From assembly GCA_945889175.1 (NCBI GenBank), contig CAMDBF010000005.1, positions 1 through 53,599 on the forward strand: 53,599 bases of DNA, given 5' to 3'. Positions 34,431 through 43,904 of this stretch are shown piece after piece; the stretch's first letter is position 1, and the number at the start of each line of letters is the position of its first letter. The translations under genes were made by a program, and so were the position numbers. A model generated the notes under the pieces. It was given only the letters and a program-made list of their open reading frames with translations. It was not told the DNA's origin and did no database searches. The stretch comes from Rickettsia typhi. Its GTDB lineage: Bacteria; Pseudomonadota; Alphaproteobacteria; Rickettsiales; Deianiraeaceae.

Positions 34431-35399
34431 ATGAGTAACCTTGTTAGCTTAAAAAGAAGAATTGTTTCGACAACATCAACAAAAAAAATCACTTCAGCGA
34501 TGAAGATGATATCTGTTGCAAAGCTAAAAAAATCAAGCGATTCTTTAAATCATATATCAGACTACTCGGAGTCAATATATCAAATGCTTTTAAACATATT
34601 AAAAGGTCTTGATATAAACGAGATAGATATTGGTGAGCTTGACAATAAAACTGCAGGCTATATAAATTTACTTAAAGGGGTTGATAAAGAAGACTCTGTC
34701 AACAAAAAACTAATTATAGCAATAAGTCCAGACAAGGGTCTTTGTGGGTCTTTAAATGCAAATATAATCAAAAATTTGAACCTACTTATTTCCAATCTTA
34801 AAAATGACGGCACTGAATTTTTAATCATACCTTTCGGTAAAAAAGTAACCGATTATTGCAAGCAAAAATTTCCAAACAATCTCGTCAAAGATTCAACAAA
34901 CTTTACTATGAAAAATGGAGGTTTTGACTCTGCAAAAGTTGTTGTTGATAAAATGATTGAGCTTTTTCAGCTAACTAAAATTGACTCTTGCCATGTAATT
35001 TACTCAAAATTCATATCAACAATCAAACAGGAATCAGTATCAACAAATCTAATTCCTTTTAATGATGAATTTTTTACCAAAAAAATATCATCTCACAAGC
35101 CAGATCAGCCTGAAATTGCAGACATACAAAATTCTAACTCAAGTGATTTTGAAATTGATGGTGAAAAATCAGAACTACTCTCCGATGTCATTTCCAAAGC
35201 TCTCTTAAGTATAGTTCTGTCTTGTGTTAAACAAACAGAGGTAAGTGAGCATGCCGCAAGAATGTTTGCAATGGACAATGCTACAAAAAATGCAGATAAG
35301 GCAATTAAATCGTTAAAACTCAAATACAACAGGGGCAGACAAACAGCCATCACAACCCAAATTCTTGAAATTATCTCAGGTGTCGAATCCGTCAGTTAA
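34431..35399 (+). CDS. atpG: ATP synthase F1 gamma subunit
   Basis: Central rotor shaft of F1. The N-terminal helix has SLKRRIVSTTSTKKITSAMK and MISVAKLKK; the conserved PDKGLCGSLNANI lies near residues 100-112; the C-terminal helix has SEHAARMFAMDNATKNAD and NRGRQTAITTQILEI. At 322 aa it is about 30 residues longer than usual, with extra low-complexity sequence near residues 205-245. atpA, atpD and atpC are not beside it, whereas most bacteria keep them in one operon. ATG at 34431. The next gene begins inside its 3' end. Confidence 0.95.
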   Translation: MSNLVSLKRRIVSTTSTKKITSAMKMISVAKLKKSSDSLNHISDYSESIYQMLLNILKGLDINEIDIGELDNKTAGYINLLKGVDKEDSVNKKLIIAISPDKGLCGSLNANIIKNLNLLISNLKNDGTEFLIIPFGKKVTDYCKQKFPNNLVKDSTNFTMKNGGFDSAKVVVDKMIELFQLTKIDSCHVIYSKFISTIKQESVSTNLIPFNDEFFTKKISSHKPDQPEIADIQNSNSSDFEIDGEKSELLSDVISKALLSIVLSCVKQTEVSEHAARMFAMDNATKNADKAIKSLKLKYNRGRQTAITTQILEIISGVESVS

Positions 35400-37149
35400 A
35401 AAAAGCCTATTATTCATTTGGCAGGTAAGTAAGGCTTACAAATACTGGTACATTTGCCTCTGCCTAGCCCCTATATTTGCTGGTATAAATTTCGCTTTAA
35501 ATAATTATGCAATCAAAACTATAATAGATACCATATCAGGCGAGACAATATCATATAAGGCATTCATCTACCCTTTTTCTATTTTTATTTTAATAGAGGT
35601 TTTTTCACGATTTTTCTGGTCTTTGCACGACTACTCAGAGTACAAAATAATGGGAAGAATAGATAAAGATGTAACGCTAAAAACTTATACATACCTTCAA
35701 AACCATTCTCACACTTATTTTCAAAATCATCTATCTGGCTCCTTAGTAAGTAAGGTTAAATCAATATCTAAAAGCTTTCACACTTTTTGGGATCAGATAT
35801 CGCACTCTATTTTAGAAAACATATCAGTCATAATTTGCAACACTATTATTATTGGATTTTTATCAATAAAGCTCCTTATGCCTATAATCTTTGTTATGAT
35901 TGTTTTGGGTATTTTTGGCTATGTCCAATCAAAACCAAATAGTATATATGGTTTTAAAATTGAATCAAATTCTCATTTTGTAATGGGAATTATTTCAGAT
36001 AAAATAACTAATATTTTTACAATACTTTCTTTTGCAACAAAAAAAAGAGAGTTAAACGAAATTCAAAACTATTACGACAAAATTCAAACTCCACTTATAA
36101 ACAAAGCAAATTATTATAATTTTATTTCATGGCTAACTCTTGGAACCTTATATTCAGCCACCTACCTTGTCGTTTTTCTTTATGCAAATTATCTACGCAA
36201 ACAAGGTATTGTTAGTACGGGCGTTTTAGTAGTTTGCATCTTAATGGTTTTGCGTTGTTGCCACGAAGTTTATTGTTTAGTAAATAACTACAAATCTTTT
36301 AGAAACAATCTTGCCGAGCTTGAAGCATCTTTAAACGGTATATTCATTCCACAAAACCCAATCGATACCAAAAACGCAAAAGCACTGCAAATTAGCAAGG
36401 GTGAGATTGAATTTAAAAATATATCCTTTGATTACGGCGAGGATGGTAATGCGGTAATAAAAAACTTAAACCTTAAAATTAAAGCTGGGGAGAAGGTTGG
36501 TATTGTTGGGCACTCGGGGGCTGGTAAGTCAACGTTAATATCTTTACTTTTAAAAAATTTTAAGGTTACAGCTGGCGATATTATAATTGATGGGCAGAGT
36601 ATTTACGATGTTTCATCCGACTCCCTTCGCTCGCAAATAGCCTTAATTCCGCAGGATACAGCGCTTTTTCACCGCTCAATTGGCGATAATATTGGTTATG
36701 CAAAGGATAGTCCAAGTAAAGAAGAAATAATTTTAGCCGCCAAGATGGCAAATATTCACGACTTTATTGACTCTTTACCAAATAAATACGAAACTCTTGT
36801 TGGCGAAAGGGGCGTTAAGCTATCTGGCGGGCAAAGACAAAGAATTGCCATTGCAAGGGCAATCTTAAAAAATGCACCCATACTTATACTCGACGAGGCA
36901 ACATCATCATTAGATTCTCAGACAGAGAATCAAATTCAGCAAGCATTATCTAATTTGATTGATGCAAAGTCTAAAACTGTTATAGCCATTGCCCATAGAC
37001 TTTCAACCTTAAAGCACCTAGATAGAATTATAGTTCTTGAAAATGGCAAAATAGCCGAGGAGGGAAATCACGAGGAGCTTATACAAATAGAGAGCTCTTT
37101 GTATAAAAAATTGTGGGACTCTCAAGTAGATTGCAATTTGATAAAATAA
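35365..37149 (+). CDS. ABC exporter, fused membrane and ATPase domains
   Basis: Half-transporter of the MsbA/lipid-A or multidrug exporter type that works as a homodimer. The six-helix membrane domain spans roughly residues 15-315. The nucleotide-binding domain has Walker A GHSGAGKST (about 383-391), a Q-loop IALIPQDTALFH, signature LSGGQRQR, Walker B ILILDEATSSLDS and H-loop IAHRLSTL. The start is unclear: TTG at 35365 or GTG at 35380, both inside the end of atpG (overlap 20-35 bp), and no ATG fits. The cargo is unknown; the TolC-like protein at 5149 could be a partner. 2 bp before proA. Confidence 0.9.
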   Translation: MKLSQVSNPSVKKSLLFIWQVSKAYKYWYICLCLAPIFAGINFALNNYAIKTIIDTISGETISYKAFIYPFSIFILIEVFSRFFWSLHDYSEYKIMGRIDKDVTLKTYTYLQNHSHTYFQNHLSGSLVSKVKSISKSFHTFWDQISHSILENISVIICNTIIIGFLSIKLLMPIIFVMIVLGIFGYVQSKPNSIYGFKIESNSHFVMGIISDKITNIFTILSFATKKRELNEIQNYYDKIQTPLINKANYYNFISWLTLGTLYSATYLVVFLYANYLRKQGIVSTGVLVVCILMVLRCCHEVYCLVNNYKSFRNNLAELEASLNGIFIPQNPIDTKNAKALQISKGEIEFKNISFDYGEDGNAVIKNLNLKIKAGEKVGIVGHSGAGKSTLISLLLKNFKVTAGDIIIDGQSIYDVSSDSLRSQIALIPQDTALFHRSIGDNIGYAKDSPSKEEIILAAKMANIHDFIDSLPNKYETLVGERGVKLSGGQRQRIAIARAILKNAPILILDEATSSLDSQTENQIQQALSNLIDAKSKTVIAIAHRLSTLKHLDRIIVLENGKIAEEGNHEELIQIESSLYKKLWDSQVDCNLIK

Positions 37150-37150
37150 T

Positions 37151-38422
37151 ATGAACCACGACACAATCAACGAAATAAAAACTAAACTTGCAAAAGCAAG
37201 GCTTGTGCAAAGCGAAATGATTAAACTAACAACAGAGCAAAAAAACTCTGTACTCTTGCACCTTGCTAAAAATATTAAAGAAAATACAAATCACATTCTG
37301 CAAGCAAATGCTAAAGACATAAGCAACGCCATGCAAAAAGGTCTAGCTAACAACCTTATTGACAGGCTAAAGATAAATCAGCAAAGAATTGATGCAATGA
37401 TATCAGGCATTAATGATGTAATTAAACTTGAAGACGAGGTGTTAAAAGTTATTGACGAAAAAACTAATTCAGCAAACGGCTTAAATATAAAAAGAATCAG
37501 AGTGCCAATAGGTATAATTTTAATGATATACGAGTCCAGACCCAATGTAACAATAGATGCAAGTATATTATGCTTTAAAAGTGCAAACGGCGTTGTTTTA
37601 AAATGTGGAACCGATAGCCTTGAAACATCAAGTTATTTATTTGATTTATGGCTTAAATCCTTCGACGATGCTGGGCTCGGCGAGTTTAAAGAATGCTTTT
37701 TACTCTTAAACCCAAAGGATAGAGATCTTACAGGGCAGGTTTTACAGCTTGACTCCCTAATTGACCTTGTTATTCCAAGGGGTGGCAAAAATCTTGTCAA
37801 ATTCATTAGTGAGAATTCTAAAATTCCACTACTCAAACATCTTGATGGCAATTGCCATTTGTATATTCATTCAAAAGCCAATCTAAGCAGGGCTTTAGCT
37901 GTTTTGATAAATGCTAAAATGCGAAGAACCTCAGTCTGCGGCGCAACCGAGAGCCTCATTGTTGATAAAGAAATTGCTAACTTTTTTATTCCAATGGCAA
38001 TCAAAGCCCTTAAAGAAAATAATTGCGAAATTGTTGGTTGCAAAGAAACACTTAACATTGAACCTTCTATTAAAGAGGCAAGCGATGATGATTACTACAC
38101 TGAATTTTTAGACTCTAAAATTTCAATCAAAATTGTAGATAACTTGCAACATGCAATAGATCATATTAACAAATACTCATCTCACCATACGGACTCAATA
38201 ATAACAGAGGATAAAGAGGCAGCCGATACCTTTGTTAAATGTGTAGATTCGGCAATTACAATGCACAATGCCTCAACCCAATTTGCCGACGGGGGCGAGC
38301 TTGGTCTTGGAGCGGAAATAGGCATATCAACAAATAAGCTACATGCAAGGGGACCAGTTGCACTCGAAGGCTTAACAACGTATAAATTTGTAGTTACAGG
38401 TGATTATTCTTTGCGTAAATAA
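37151..38422 (+). CDS. proA: Gamma-glutamyl phosphate reductase
   Basis: Reduces glutamyl phosphate to glutamate semialdehyde in proline synthesis. IRVPIGIILMIYESRPNV (about residues 116-133), VVLKCGTDS and LVIPRGGKNLV are family hallmarks. The catalytic cysteine is Cys263 in MRRTSVCGATE, and DGGELGLGAEIGIST closes the domain. 423 aa is normal. proB and proC are not in the window. The stop overlaps the next gene's start by one base (TAATG). ATG at 37151, 2 bp after the ABC exporter. Confidence 0.95.
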   Translation: MNHDTINEIKTKLAKARLVQSEMIKLTTEQKNSVLLHLAKNIKENTNHILQANAKDISNAMQKGLANNLIDRLKINQQRIDAMISGINDVIKLEDEVLKVIDEKTNSANGLNIKRIRVPIGIILMIYESRPNVTIDASILCFKSANGVVLKCGTDSLETSSYLFDLWLKSFDDAGLGEFKECFLLLNPKDRDLTGQVLQLDSLIDLVIPRGGKNLVKFISENSKIPLLKHLDGNCHLYIHSKANLSRALAVLINAKMRRTSVCGATESLIVDKEIANFFIPMAIKALKENNCEIVGCKETLNIEPSIKEASDDDYYTEFLDSKISIKIVDNLQHAIDHINKYSSHHTDSIITEDKEAADTFVKCVDSAITMHNASTQFADGGELGLGAEIGISTNKLHARGPVALEGLTTYKFVVTGDYSLRK

Positions 38423-39135
38423 TGCTGTGGCAAGCTTTACAAAAATACTTACAAGCAAAACTAATAAGGCCTAATAGTCTTGAGCTAAACCGGAGCAAAA
38501 TTGAAAAAATTGATGCTAAGATATTTAATCTTTTACAAAAAAGAGCTGAGGTTGTTCACGATGTTTCAATATTAAAGCAAAAAACTAAGGATAAGCTTTT
38601 TATTAAACCATTAAGAGAGGCCGAGCTTTTAACTAAGCTCCACCTAAGGCTTGATAAATGCAATCAAATTAATTACAAAAAGCAATTTTATACACACCTT
38701 CAAAGATATATTATATCGGCATCAAACCAATTAGAGCAAGATTTTTGCCTTGGAATACTTACTGAAAGCTCTTTAGCAAATGCCATGCTTTATTACGGAG
38801 GTTTTTGCAAGTTTAAGTCTTATCAAGAAATAACGGAGGCACTAAATGCAATAATAAATAATCAAATACAGGTATTATTTATTACACAGGATGCAAGACT
38901 TAGCAAAGATATTATTACCCACATGCAATCTGCAAATATTAAAATATTTGCCGAAACTAAAAGTATAAATGATAACTTTACAAATAATTACATCTTAGGA
39001 AGCATAAAATTTACAAAACAAGAAATTATTAATGCAAAGTACAAAATAATCTGTAACGAAAGCACTGAATACAAGCTAAAGCAAATTGATTTAAATACAG
39101 ATGACAATGATAATTGCATAGGCTTTATATTTTAG
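38422..39135 (+). CDS. Chorismate mutase with C-terminal extra domain
   Basis: AroQ-type chorismate mutase, converting chorismate to prephenate for phenylalanine/tyrosine synthesis. Residues ~20-100 are the helical AroQ domain: NRSKIEKIDAKIFNLLQKRA, then EVVHDVSILKQK, with the Arg, Lys and Glu residues expected at the active site. Residues ~105-237 form a second, divergent domain (QDFCLGILTESSLANAML, NNQIQVLFITQDA) like the extra domain of some alphaproteobacterial chorismate mutases; I see no intact prephenate dehydratase motif. The ATG at 38422 shares a base with the proA stop, so translation is probably coupled. 237 aa. Confidence 0.72.
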   Translation: MLWQALQKYLQAKLIRPNSLELNRSKIEKIDAKIFNLLQKRAEVVHDVSILKQKTKDKLFIKPLREAELLTKLHLRLDKCNQINYKKQFYTHLQRYIISASNQLEQDFCLGILTESSLANAMLYYGGFCKFKSYQEITEALNAIINNQIQVLFITQDARLSKDIITHMQSANIKIFAETKSINDNFTNNYILGSIKFTKQEIINAKYKIICNESTEYKLKQIDLNTDDNDNCIGFIF

Positions 39136-39366
39136 CTTTATACCTATAATGGCGAGATTTTAATGCAAAATCAATAAGTAGCAAGGAGTCTCCAATATTT
39201 TTATCTACAACTAGACAAATTAAAAACTTAAAGACTAGATTTTAAAAAGTTTTTGGCGAAAAGCTAAAAACTAAGCTAGGCTTTTACTTTTAAGTCAAAT
39301 TTTGCTTGCAAACTAGTTTTTTTTACAAAAGTATTAATCTGTAATAATTATTAAAAATTATCAGTT

Positions 39367-40560
39367 ATGTCCTTTTTATTTAACACACATAACAGGTCGC
39401 CACTTTGCTTTACTCATGGTGAAGGAGTCTATCTGTTTGACAAAAATAAGAATAAATACCTAGACTATGCAGCTGGGATAGCAGTCAACTCTCTTGGGCA
39501 TTGCAATCAGCAAGTCAATAATGCCCTTGTAAAGCAAGCTAATAGATTGTGGCATGTGTCTAACCTTTACACTATTGATGAGGCAGAGGAGTTTGCTCAA
39601 AAAATGTGTGAAAAAACATTTGCAGACAAAGTATTTTTTTGTAACTCAGGTGCTGAGGCAGTTGAATGTGTAATAAAAAGCATAAGAAGGTATTTTTATG
39701 TCAATTCAAAACCCCACAAAAACAGAATCATTACATTTAAAAATTCATTTCACGGTAGAACGATTGCAACTCTCTGTGCGTCGGCAAATGCAAAATACAT
39801 GGAGGGCTTTGCACCGCATCTTGAAGGCTTTGACTCTATTGAATGCGGGGACATTGAGCTTGTAAAAAAAACAATTACCCAGCAAACTGCAGGCATCATC
39901 ATAGAGCCAGTGCAGGGCGAGGGAGGGGTAAATTTTGTTGGTATAAAGTTTTTGGAAGACTTAAGAAAGCTTTGTAACGAGAATGACATTTTACTAGCTT
40001 TTGACGAGGTGCAGTGCGGCATGGGGCGTACTGGTAAGCTTTTTGCCTATCAGCATACATCAATCGAGCCAGACTTAATTGCATTTGCAAAGGGTATTGC
40101 AAATGGCTTTCCTCTTGGCGGTTGCCTAGCTACAAACAAGGCAGCATCGGGCATTACAATAGGTACTCACGGCACAACATATGGTAGCAACCCTCTTGCC
40201 ATGGCAGTTGGCATGGAGGTTTTTGATACAATCTCGCAGGAAGCCTTTTTGCAGGAAGTAAGTAACCAAGCAACCTATCTTAACGCAAGAATGCAGTTAA
40301 TAACCGACTCCTATCCAGAGTTTTTTACCTCAATCAAGGGGCTTGGCTTAATGCGTGGTTTTGAATGTACAGATGCACTTAAACCCCAAGATTTTGTAGC
40401 TAAAGCAAGGGAGAACAACTTGCTTCTTGCAACTGCTGGCAGCAATGTAATAAGGCTTTTACCACCATTAATCATCACTAAGGATAACAGCGATGAATTT
40501 GCCGAAAAATTTGTTAAAACTCTGGCATTTTTTAAAGGGGCATCGCCCTACACGCCTTAA
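39367..40560 (+). CDS. argD: Acetylornithine aminotransferase (class III)
   Basis: PLP aminotransferase acting on N-acetylglutamate semialdehyde in arginine synthesis; in many bacteria it also serves lysine synthesis. FCNSGAEAVE (about residues 91-100), NSFHGRT, IIIEPVQGEGG and LAFDEVQCGMGRTG are class III motifs, and the PLP lysine is Lys242 in AFAKGIANGFPLGG. 397 aa is typical. The start ATG (39367) follows a 231-bp gap after the chorismate mutase gene, which holds only an AT-rich stretch and a weak inverted repeat AAAAGC/GCTTTT (39259-39285). Confidence 0.92.
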   Translation: MSFLFNTHNRSPLCFTHGEGVYLFDKNKNKYLDYAAGIAVNSLGHCNQQVNNALVKQANRLWHVSNLYTIDEAEEFAQKMCEKTFADKVFFCNSGAEAVECVIKSIRRYFYVNSKPHKNRIITFKNSFHGRTIATLCASANAKYMEGFAPHLEGFDSIECGDIELVKKTITQQTAGIIIEPVQGEGGVNFVGIKFLEDLRKLCNENDILLAFDEVQCGMGRTGKLFAYQHTSIEPDLIAFAKGIANGFPLGGCLATNKAASGITIGTHGTTYGSNPLAMAVGMEVFDTISQEAFLQEVSNQATYLNARMQLITDSYPEFFTSIKGLGLMRGFECTDALKPQDFVAKARENNLLLATAGSNVIRLLPPLIITKDNSDEFAEKFVKTLAFFKGASPYTP

Positions 40561-41145
40561 TTTTAAGTTTAAAGATTAACTAACCATCTCTTGACCTAAG
40601 CTTTTGCAAAACAAGACCCACATCGCCACCCCTGCTTGTACTGTTTAACCAAAAGGGGCAAGTTAAGGCGGCGAGCCTGAGGCGGGATTGGTATGGAGAT
40701 AATTTATTTAATCCCGTTAAGCGTGGCTTTTTGGTAGATGTTAATAAGGTTATACCAAATCCAATTAAAAATTAGTTGTATTAACAGGCCCATTCCATAA
40801 CCCCTACTGCATAATCATACCTCTTTTTTTTAAAAACAAAAATCTCTGCAAAGCAAAGTACTTTTGGCAAGGCTCGCACGCCACCCCCCTGCCAGCTAAA
40901 GCTGGCTGGCGTGGCGAGCCTAATGGGGATAGAAAATTGGTATATAAAATAGACCTCCTACATAAAGTATACATAAGGAATTGCAGCCTTTAACTACAAA
41001 GGTTTTTGTCTTATTTATTAAAATATATTTGATTTTTATAGTTAGCAAGCAGATATAACACTATTTTAAAACTCGAAATGGTCTAATATCTAGCTAGTTT
41101 GCTAAAGGTAAGGCAATGCAAAGCCAAGTATTTTTGCTATTTTTA
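40561..41145. repeat. Intergenic repeat clusters B and C between convergent genes
   Basis: No gene. Copy B (about 40620-40800) carries nested inverted repeats (CGCC/GGCG outer, CTTG/CAAG inner), a second pair CGGGATT (40683-40689) / AATCCCG (40710-40716), the GTGGCTTTTTGGTAGATGTT module and a TAACCCCTACTGCATAA stretch that matches cluster A in inverse orientation. Copy C is the best palindrome: outer arms AGGCTCGCACGCCA (from 40870) and TGGCGTGGCGAGCCT (to 40921), inner GCCAGC / GCTGGC (40891-40896, 40901-40906). It separates the 3' ends of argD and the thiolase gene. Confidence 0.85.
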
Positions 41146-42453
41146 CTACTCGGCTTCAACAATAATTGCGCCGCCCTGTCCGCCGCCAATGCAAAGGCTT
41201 GCTACGCCTCTTTGTAGGTTTCTTCTTTTAAGCTCCTTAGCTAGGTGCAAAATTACTCTTGCCCCACTCATGCCAACGGGGTGACCCAAGGCTATTGCTC
41301 CGCCGTTGACATTAAGCTTGTCAATGTCAACCGAGCCTATTGTATCGTCGTCAAAATGTTTTTTAAAGAACTCCTTACTTTCAAAAGCCTTCAAACAGCC
41401 TATTACTTGAGCCGAAAATGCTTCGTTAATTTCAAACAAATCAATATCCTTTGTAGTCATTGAGTAAGATTTAAGCAGCTTATAAATAGCAAAAACAGGA
41501 CCTAGGCCCATTCTTGTTTGGTCGCAGCCTGCAAATGCAAAGTTTTTAACATAACCAAGAGGCTTTAAGCCCTGCTCTTTTGCAAGATCCTCGTCCATTA
41601 AAATCATACCGCAGGCTCCATCAGTAATTTGCGAGGAGTTGCCAACAGTAACGCTGCCATGGGGTTTTAAAAAGAAGGGTTTTAACTTTGCAAGTGCTTC
41701 TTTAGTCTGTCCGTTTCTAATTCCTTCATCGCTTTCAGCGAAGATAGCTTTTTCTTTATTTGTGCAAATTTTTAAGATTTCTTGATTAAAGATTCCATTT
41801 TTTGTTGCAGCCTCAGCAAGGTTGTGGCTTCTGGCTGCAAAAATATCTTGCTCTTCACGGCTTATTTTAAAGTCAGCGGCAATATTTTCGGCTGTTAAGC
41901 CCATAATTAAATCACATGTTGGGTCGGTTAGTCCAAGTTGAACTGCAATAACTGGAGTTAAAAAACCAAGTCTAAAACTTGACAAAACTTTTAACCTCTC
42001 GCTAAGGCTTCTTGCTTTAGAGAGTGCCTCAAAAAAAGCCTTCATTTTTTTATTAAACAGCATAGGTATATTACTCATCGACTCCGCCCCCATAACCGCG
42101 TAGACCCTACCATAGCCAGCATTAACACGAACCATAGCATTGGATACCGCCTCAAGCCCTGCCCCGCAGTTACGGCTTACAGTGAATGCTGGAGTCTGTA
42201 AGTCAAAACCTGCTTTCAAGCCTATAACTCTAGCTATATTTGCGGCATGGCTTGGATTTGCAACACAACCAACTATGACTTCGTCGATAATTTTTTTGTC
42301 AAATGGGAGTCTTGAAAGTAAATCTCTAAAAACCAAAGCACCCAAATCATCTGTTTGAATATCCTTTAAGGCACCACCGTATTTGCCCATTGGCGTCCTA
42401 ATGCCATCAATAATCGCAAGTCTTTTGACGTTTGTATTTGAAAGAAGCTTCAT
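41146..42453 (-). CDS. Thiolase (acetyl-CoA acyltransferase, FadI-like)
   Basis: Thiolase that either cleaves 3-ketoacyl-CoA in beta-oxidation or condenses acetyl-CoA. The nucleophilic Cys96 is in SRNCGAGLEA, the active-site Asn/His region is in FEINEAFSAQ and GGAIALGHPVGMSGAR, and the second Cys is in SLCIGGGQGGA. At 435 aa it is longer than the ~390 of degradative acetyl-CoA thiolases and resembles FadI-type beta subunits, including an insertion around residues 135-165. No fadJ/fadB partner is in the window. ATG at 42453; divergent from rplJ, convergent with argD. Confidence 0.93.
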   Translation of the reverse strand: MKLLSNTNVKRLAIIDGIRTPMGKYGGALKDIQTDDLGALVFRDLLSRLPFDKKIIDEVIVGCVANPSHAANIARVIGLKAGFDLQTPAFTVSRNCGAGLEAVSNAMVRVNAGYGRVYAVMGAESMSNIPMLFNKKMKAFFEALSKARSLSERLKVLSSFRLGFLTPVIAVQLGLTDPTCDLIMGLTAENIAADFKISREEQDIFAARSHNLAEAATKNGIFNQEILKICTNKEKAIFAESDEGIRNGQTKEALAKLKPFFLKPHGSVTVGNSSQITDGACGMILMDEDLAKEQGLKPLGYVKNFAFAGCDQTRMGLGPVFAIYKLLKSYSMTTKDIDLFEINEAFSAQVIGCLKAFESKEFFKKHFDDDTIGSVDIDKLNVNGGAIALGHPVGMSGARVILHLAKELKRRNLQRGVASLCIGGGQGGAIIVEAE

Positions 42454-42890
42454 ATTTTATATGCAATAAAGATTGGTTGAAAAATGATACTTACATCGTT
42501 ATTATAACTTATTTTGTAATGTTATGCAAGATAAGTTTTTGATATTTTTTGAGATTTTTTTTATTGTTAAAAACAAACCCAAGGGGTTGCCCCCCTAGGT
42601 GAAACAGCTTTTTAAACAATTTATATTATACTAAAACATAGAAATTGTAATTGTAAAAAAAGTTTAACAGAGGGTTTTTGCAAATGCAAGAAAAATTATC
42701 TTTTTTTTTTAAAAAAATAACAATTCGATTAATAAAAAGCATATAATTTAAAGTTTAGTTGTGTATTGCAACCCATATAGATAAAACATTCATTACACAA
42801 GAAATTTACTTTTTTTTATTAAAAAGTTTTATCTAAATTAATACATATTTTTGCAAAAAACTGCTTTAGAAAAAAAATAAAATAAAAATC
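42454..42890. other. Non-coding region upstream of rplJ
   Basis: AT-rich divergent intergenic region between the thiolase and rplJ genes. It contains a GGGG/CCCC-rich short hairpin around 42588-42600, a small inverted repeat TTGCA/TGCAA at 42678-42689 and a T10 run at 42701-42710. I see no ORF and no recognisable L10-leader structure. The usual neighbours rplK and rplA are not here. Confidence 0.5.
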
Positions 42891-42919
42891 TTGACATATC
42901 TACTTTTCAAGTCTAAAAA
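42891..42919 (+). promoter_or_regulatory. Sigma-70-like promoter for the rplJ operon
   Basis: Perfect -35 TTGACA at 42891-42896, a 17-bp spacer, then TAAAAA at 42914-42919 (4/6 to TATAAT). The predicted start is near 42926, giving a leader of about 40 nt before the rplJ ATG at 42966. This also argues against the longer rplJ ORF that begins at the TTG of this -35 box. Confidence 0.6.
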
Positions 42920-42965
42920 TATGTTTTACTATGTGTTTAGTTTATTGCTTGCATCAAAATTTTAT

Positions 42966-43442
42966 ATGAAAAGAGAAGACAAATTTTCAGTAGTTGCTGA
43001 AGTTAAAAAACAATACTCATCTTCAGAGTATGTCTACCTATTAGACTTTACAGGAGTAACAGTTGCTCAAGTATCTGTATTACGAAGAGCTCTTGCAAAG
43101 ATTGCAAGTACTGTTGTAATAAAAAATTCTCTTAATAAAATTGCTGCTGAAGGGTCTTTTGATTTACTTAAGGACTCTTTTTCAGGTCAAGTATTAACTA
43201 TTTTTGCAAAAGAGCCAATTTTAGCTTCAAAAGCAATTATTGCCTTTACAAAGGATAGTTCTGCCAAGGTTATAGGATGTGCAAATAAAACAACATTTTA
43301 CGATCAGGCTGGTGTTGCTGCTTTTGCTGCACTACCTACCGAAAACGAAATGCGTGCAAAGCTTATCGGTACCATCAATGGTGTTGCTGCAAAGCTTGCT
43401 TTTATCATTCAGTTAAAAGCCGATGATAAGTGCGCTGCTTAA
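42966..43442 (+). CDS. rplJ: 50S ribosomal protein L10
   Basis: Anchors the L7/L12 stalk on the 50S subunit. The protein starts MKREDKFSVVAEVKKQYSSS and has VYLLDFTGVTVAQVSVLRR and VVIKNSLNKIA, typical of L10; the C-terminal helix (about residues 130-158) binds L7/L12 dimers. 158 aa is near normal. The longer ORF from a TTG at 42891 would add 25 hydrophobic residues not seen in the family and would start inside a promoter -35 box, so I choose the ATG at 42966. 93 bp before rplL. Confidence 0.93.
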   Translation: MKREDKFSVVAEVKKQYSSSEYVYLLDFTGVTVAQVSVLRRALAKIASTVVIKNSLNKIAAEGSFDLLKDSFSGQVLTIFAKEPILASKAIIAFTKDSSAKVIGCANKTTFYDQAGVAAFAALPTENEMRAKLIGTINGVAAKLAFIIQLKADDKCAA

Positions 43443-43535
43443 TAAAAATTTGTCAATTAAGTGTATTGTTTAGGTTAGTTGATAAATTTAATATTTTAAT
43501 AATTTTTTAGTTTTTGATTTTTAGTTTTTGATTTT

Positions 43536-43904
43536 ATGTCAAACATAGACACTCTAGTTGAAGCACTCTCTAAATTAACAGTTCTTGAAGCTAGCGAACT
43601 TGCTAAAGCTTTGGAAGAAAAATGGGGCGTTTCTGCCGCTGCTTTCTCTTCTGGTCCTGCTGCCGGTCCTGCTGCTGCCGCTGTCGAAGAAAAAACAGAA
43701 TTTGATGTTATTCTTACTGCTGTTGGTGATAAAAAACTTGATGTAATTAAAGTTGTAAGGGAACTTACTGGTCTAGGCTTAAAAGAAGCTAAGGATTTAG
43801 TTGAAGCAGCTCCAAAACCTGTTAAACAAGGTGTTGACAAAAAAACTGCTGACGAAGTTAAGGCTAAACTAGAAACAGCTGGCGCTAAAGTCGAAGTGAA
43901 ATAA
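43536..43904 (+). CDS. rplL: 50S ribosomal protein L7/L12
   Basis: Stalk protein that recruits and activates translation GTPases. An N-terminal dimerisation helix pair ([20 protein letters not shown]), an Ala/Pro/Gly hinge (about residues 35-53) and the C-terminal domain [40 protein letters not shown] are all present. 122 aa is standard. ATG at 43536. Confidence 0.97.
   Translation: MSNIDTLVEALSKLTVLEASELAKALEEKWGVSAAAFSSGPAAGPAAAAVEEKTEFDVILTAVGDKKLDVIKVVRELTGLGLKEAKDLVEAAPKPVKQGVDKKTADEVKAKLETAGAKVEVK

Noticed and set aside
39136-39240. Short minus-strand open stretch in the gap before argD (reads ...SLLLIDFALKSRHYRYKAKI)
   Set aside because: About 37 codons bounded by a stop with no start codon; it might be a gene remnant but cannot be supported alone.
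42891-42965. TTG-started extension of rplJ
   Set aside because: It begins in a promoter -35 box and encodes hydrophobic residues foreign to L10.
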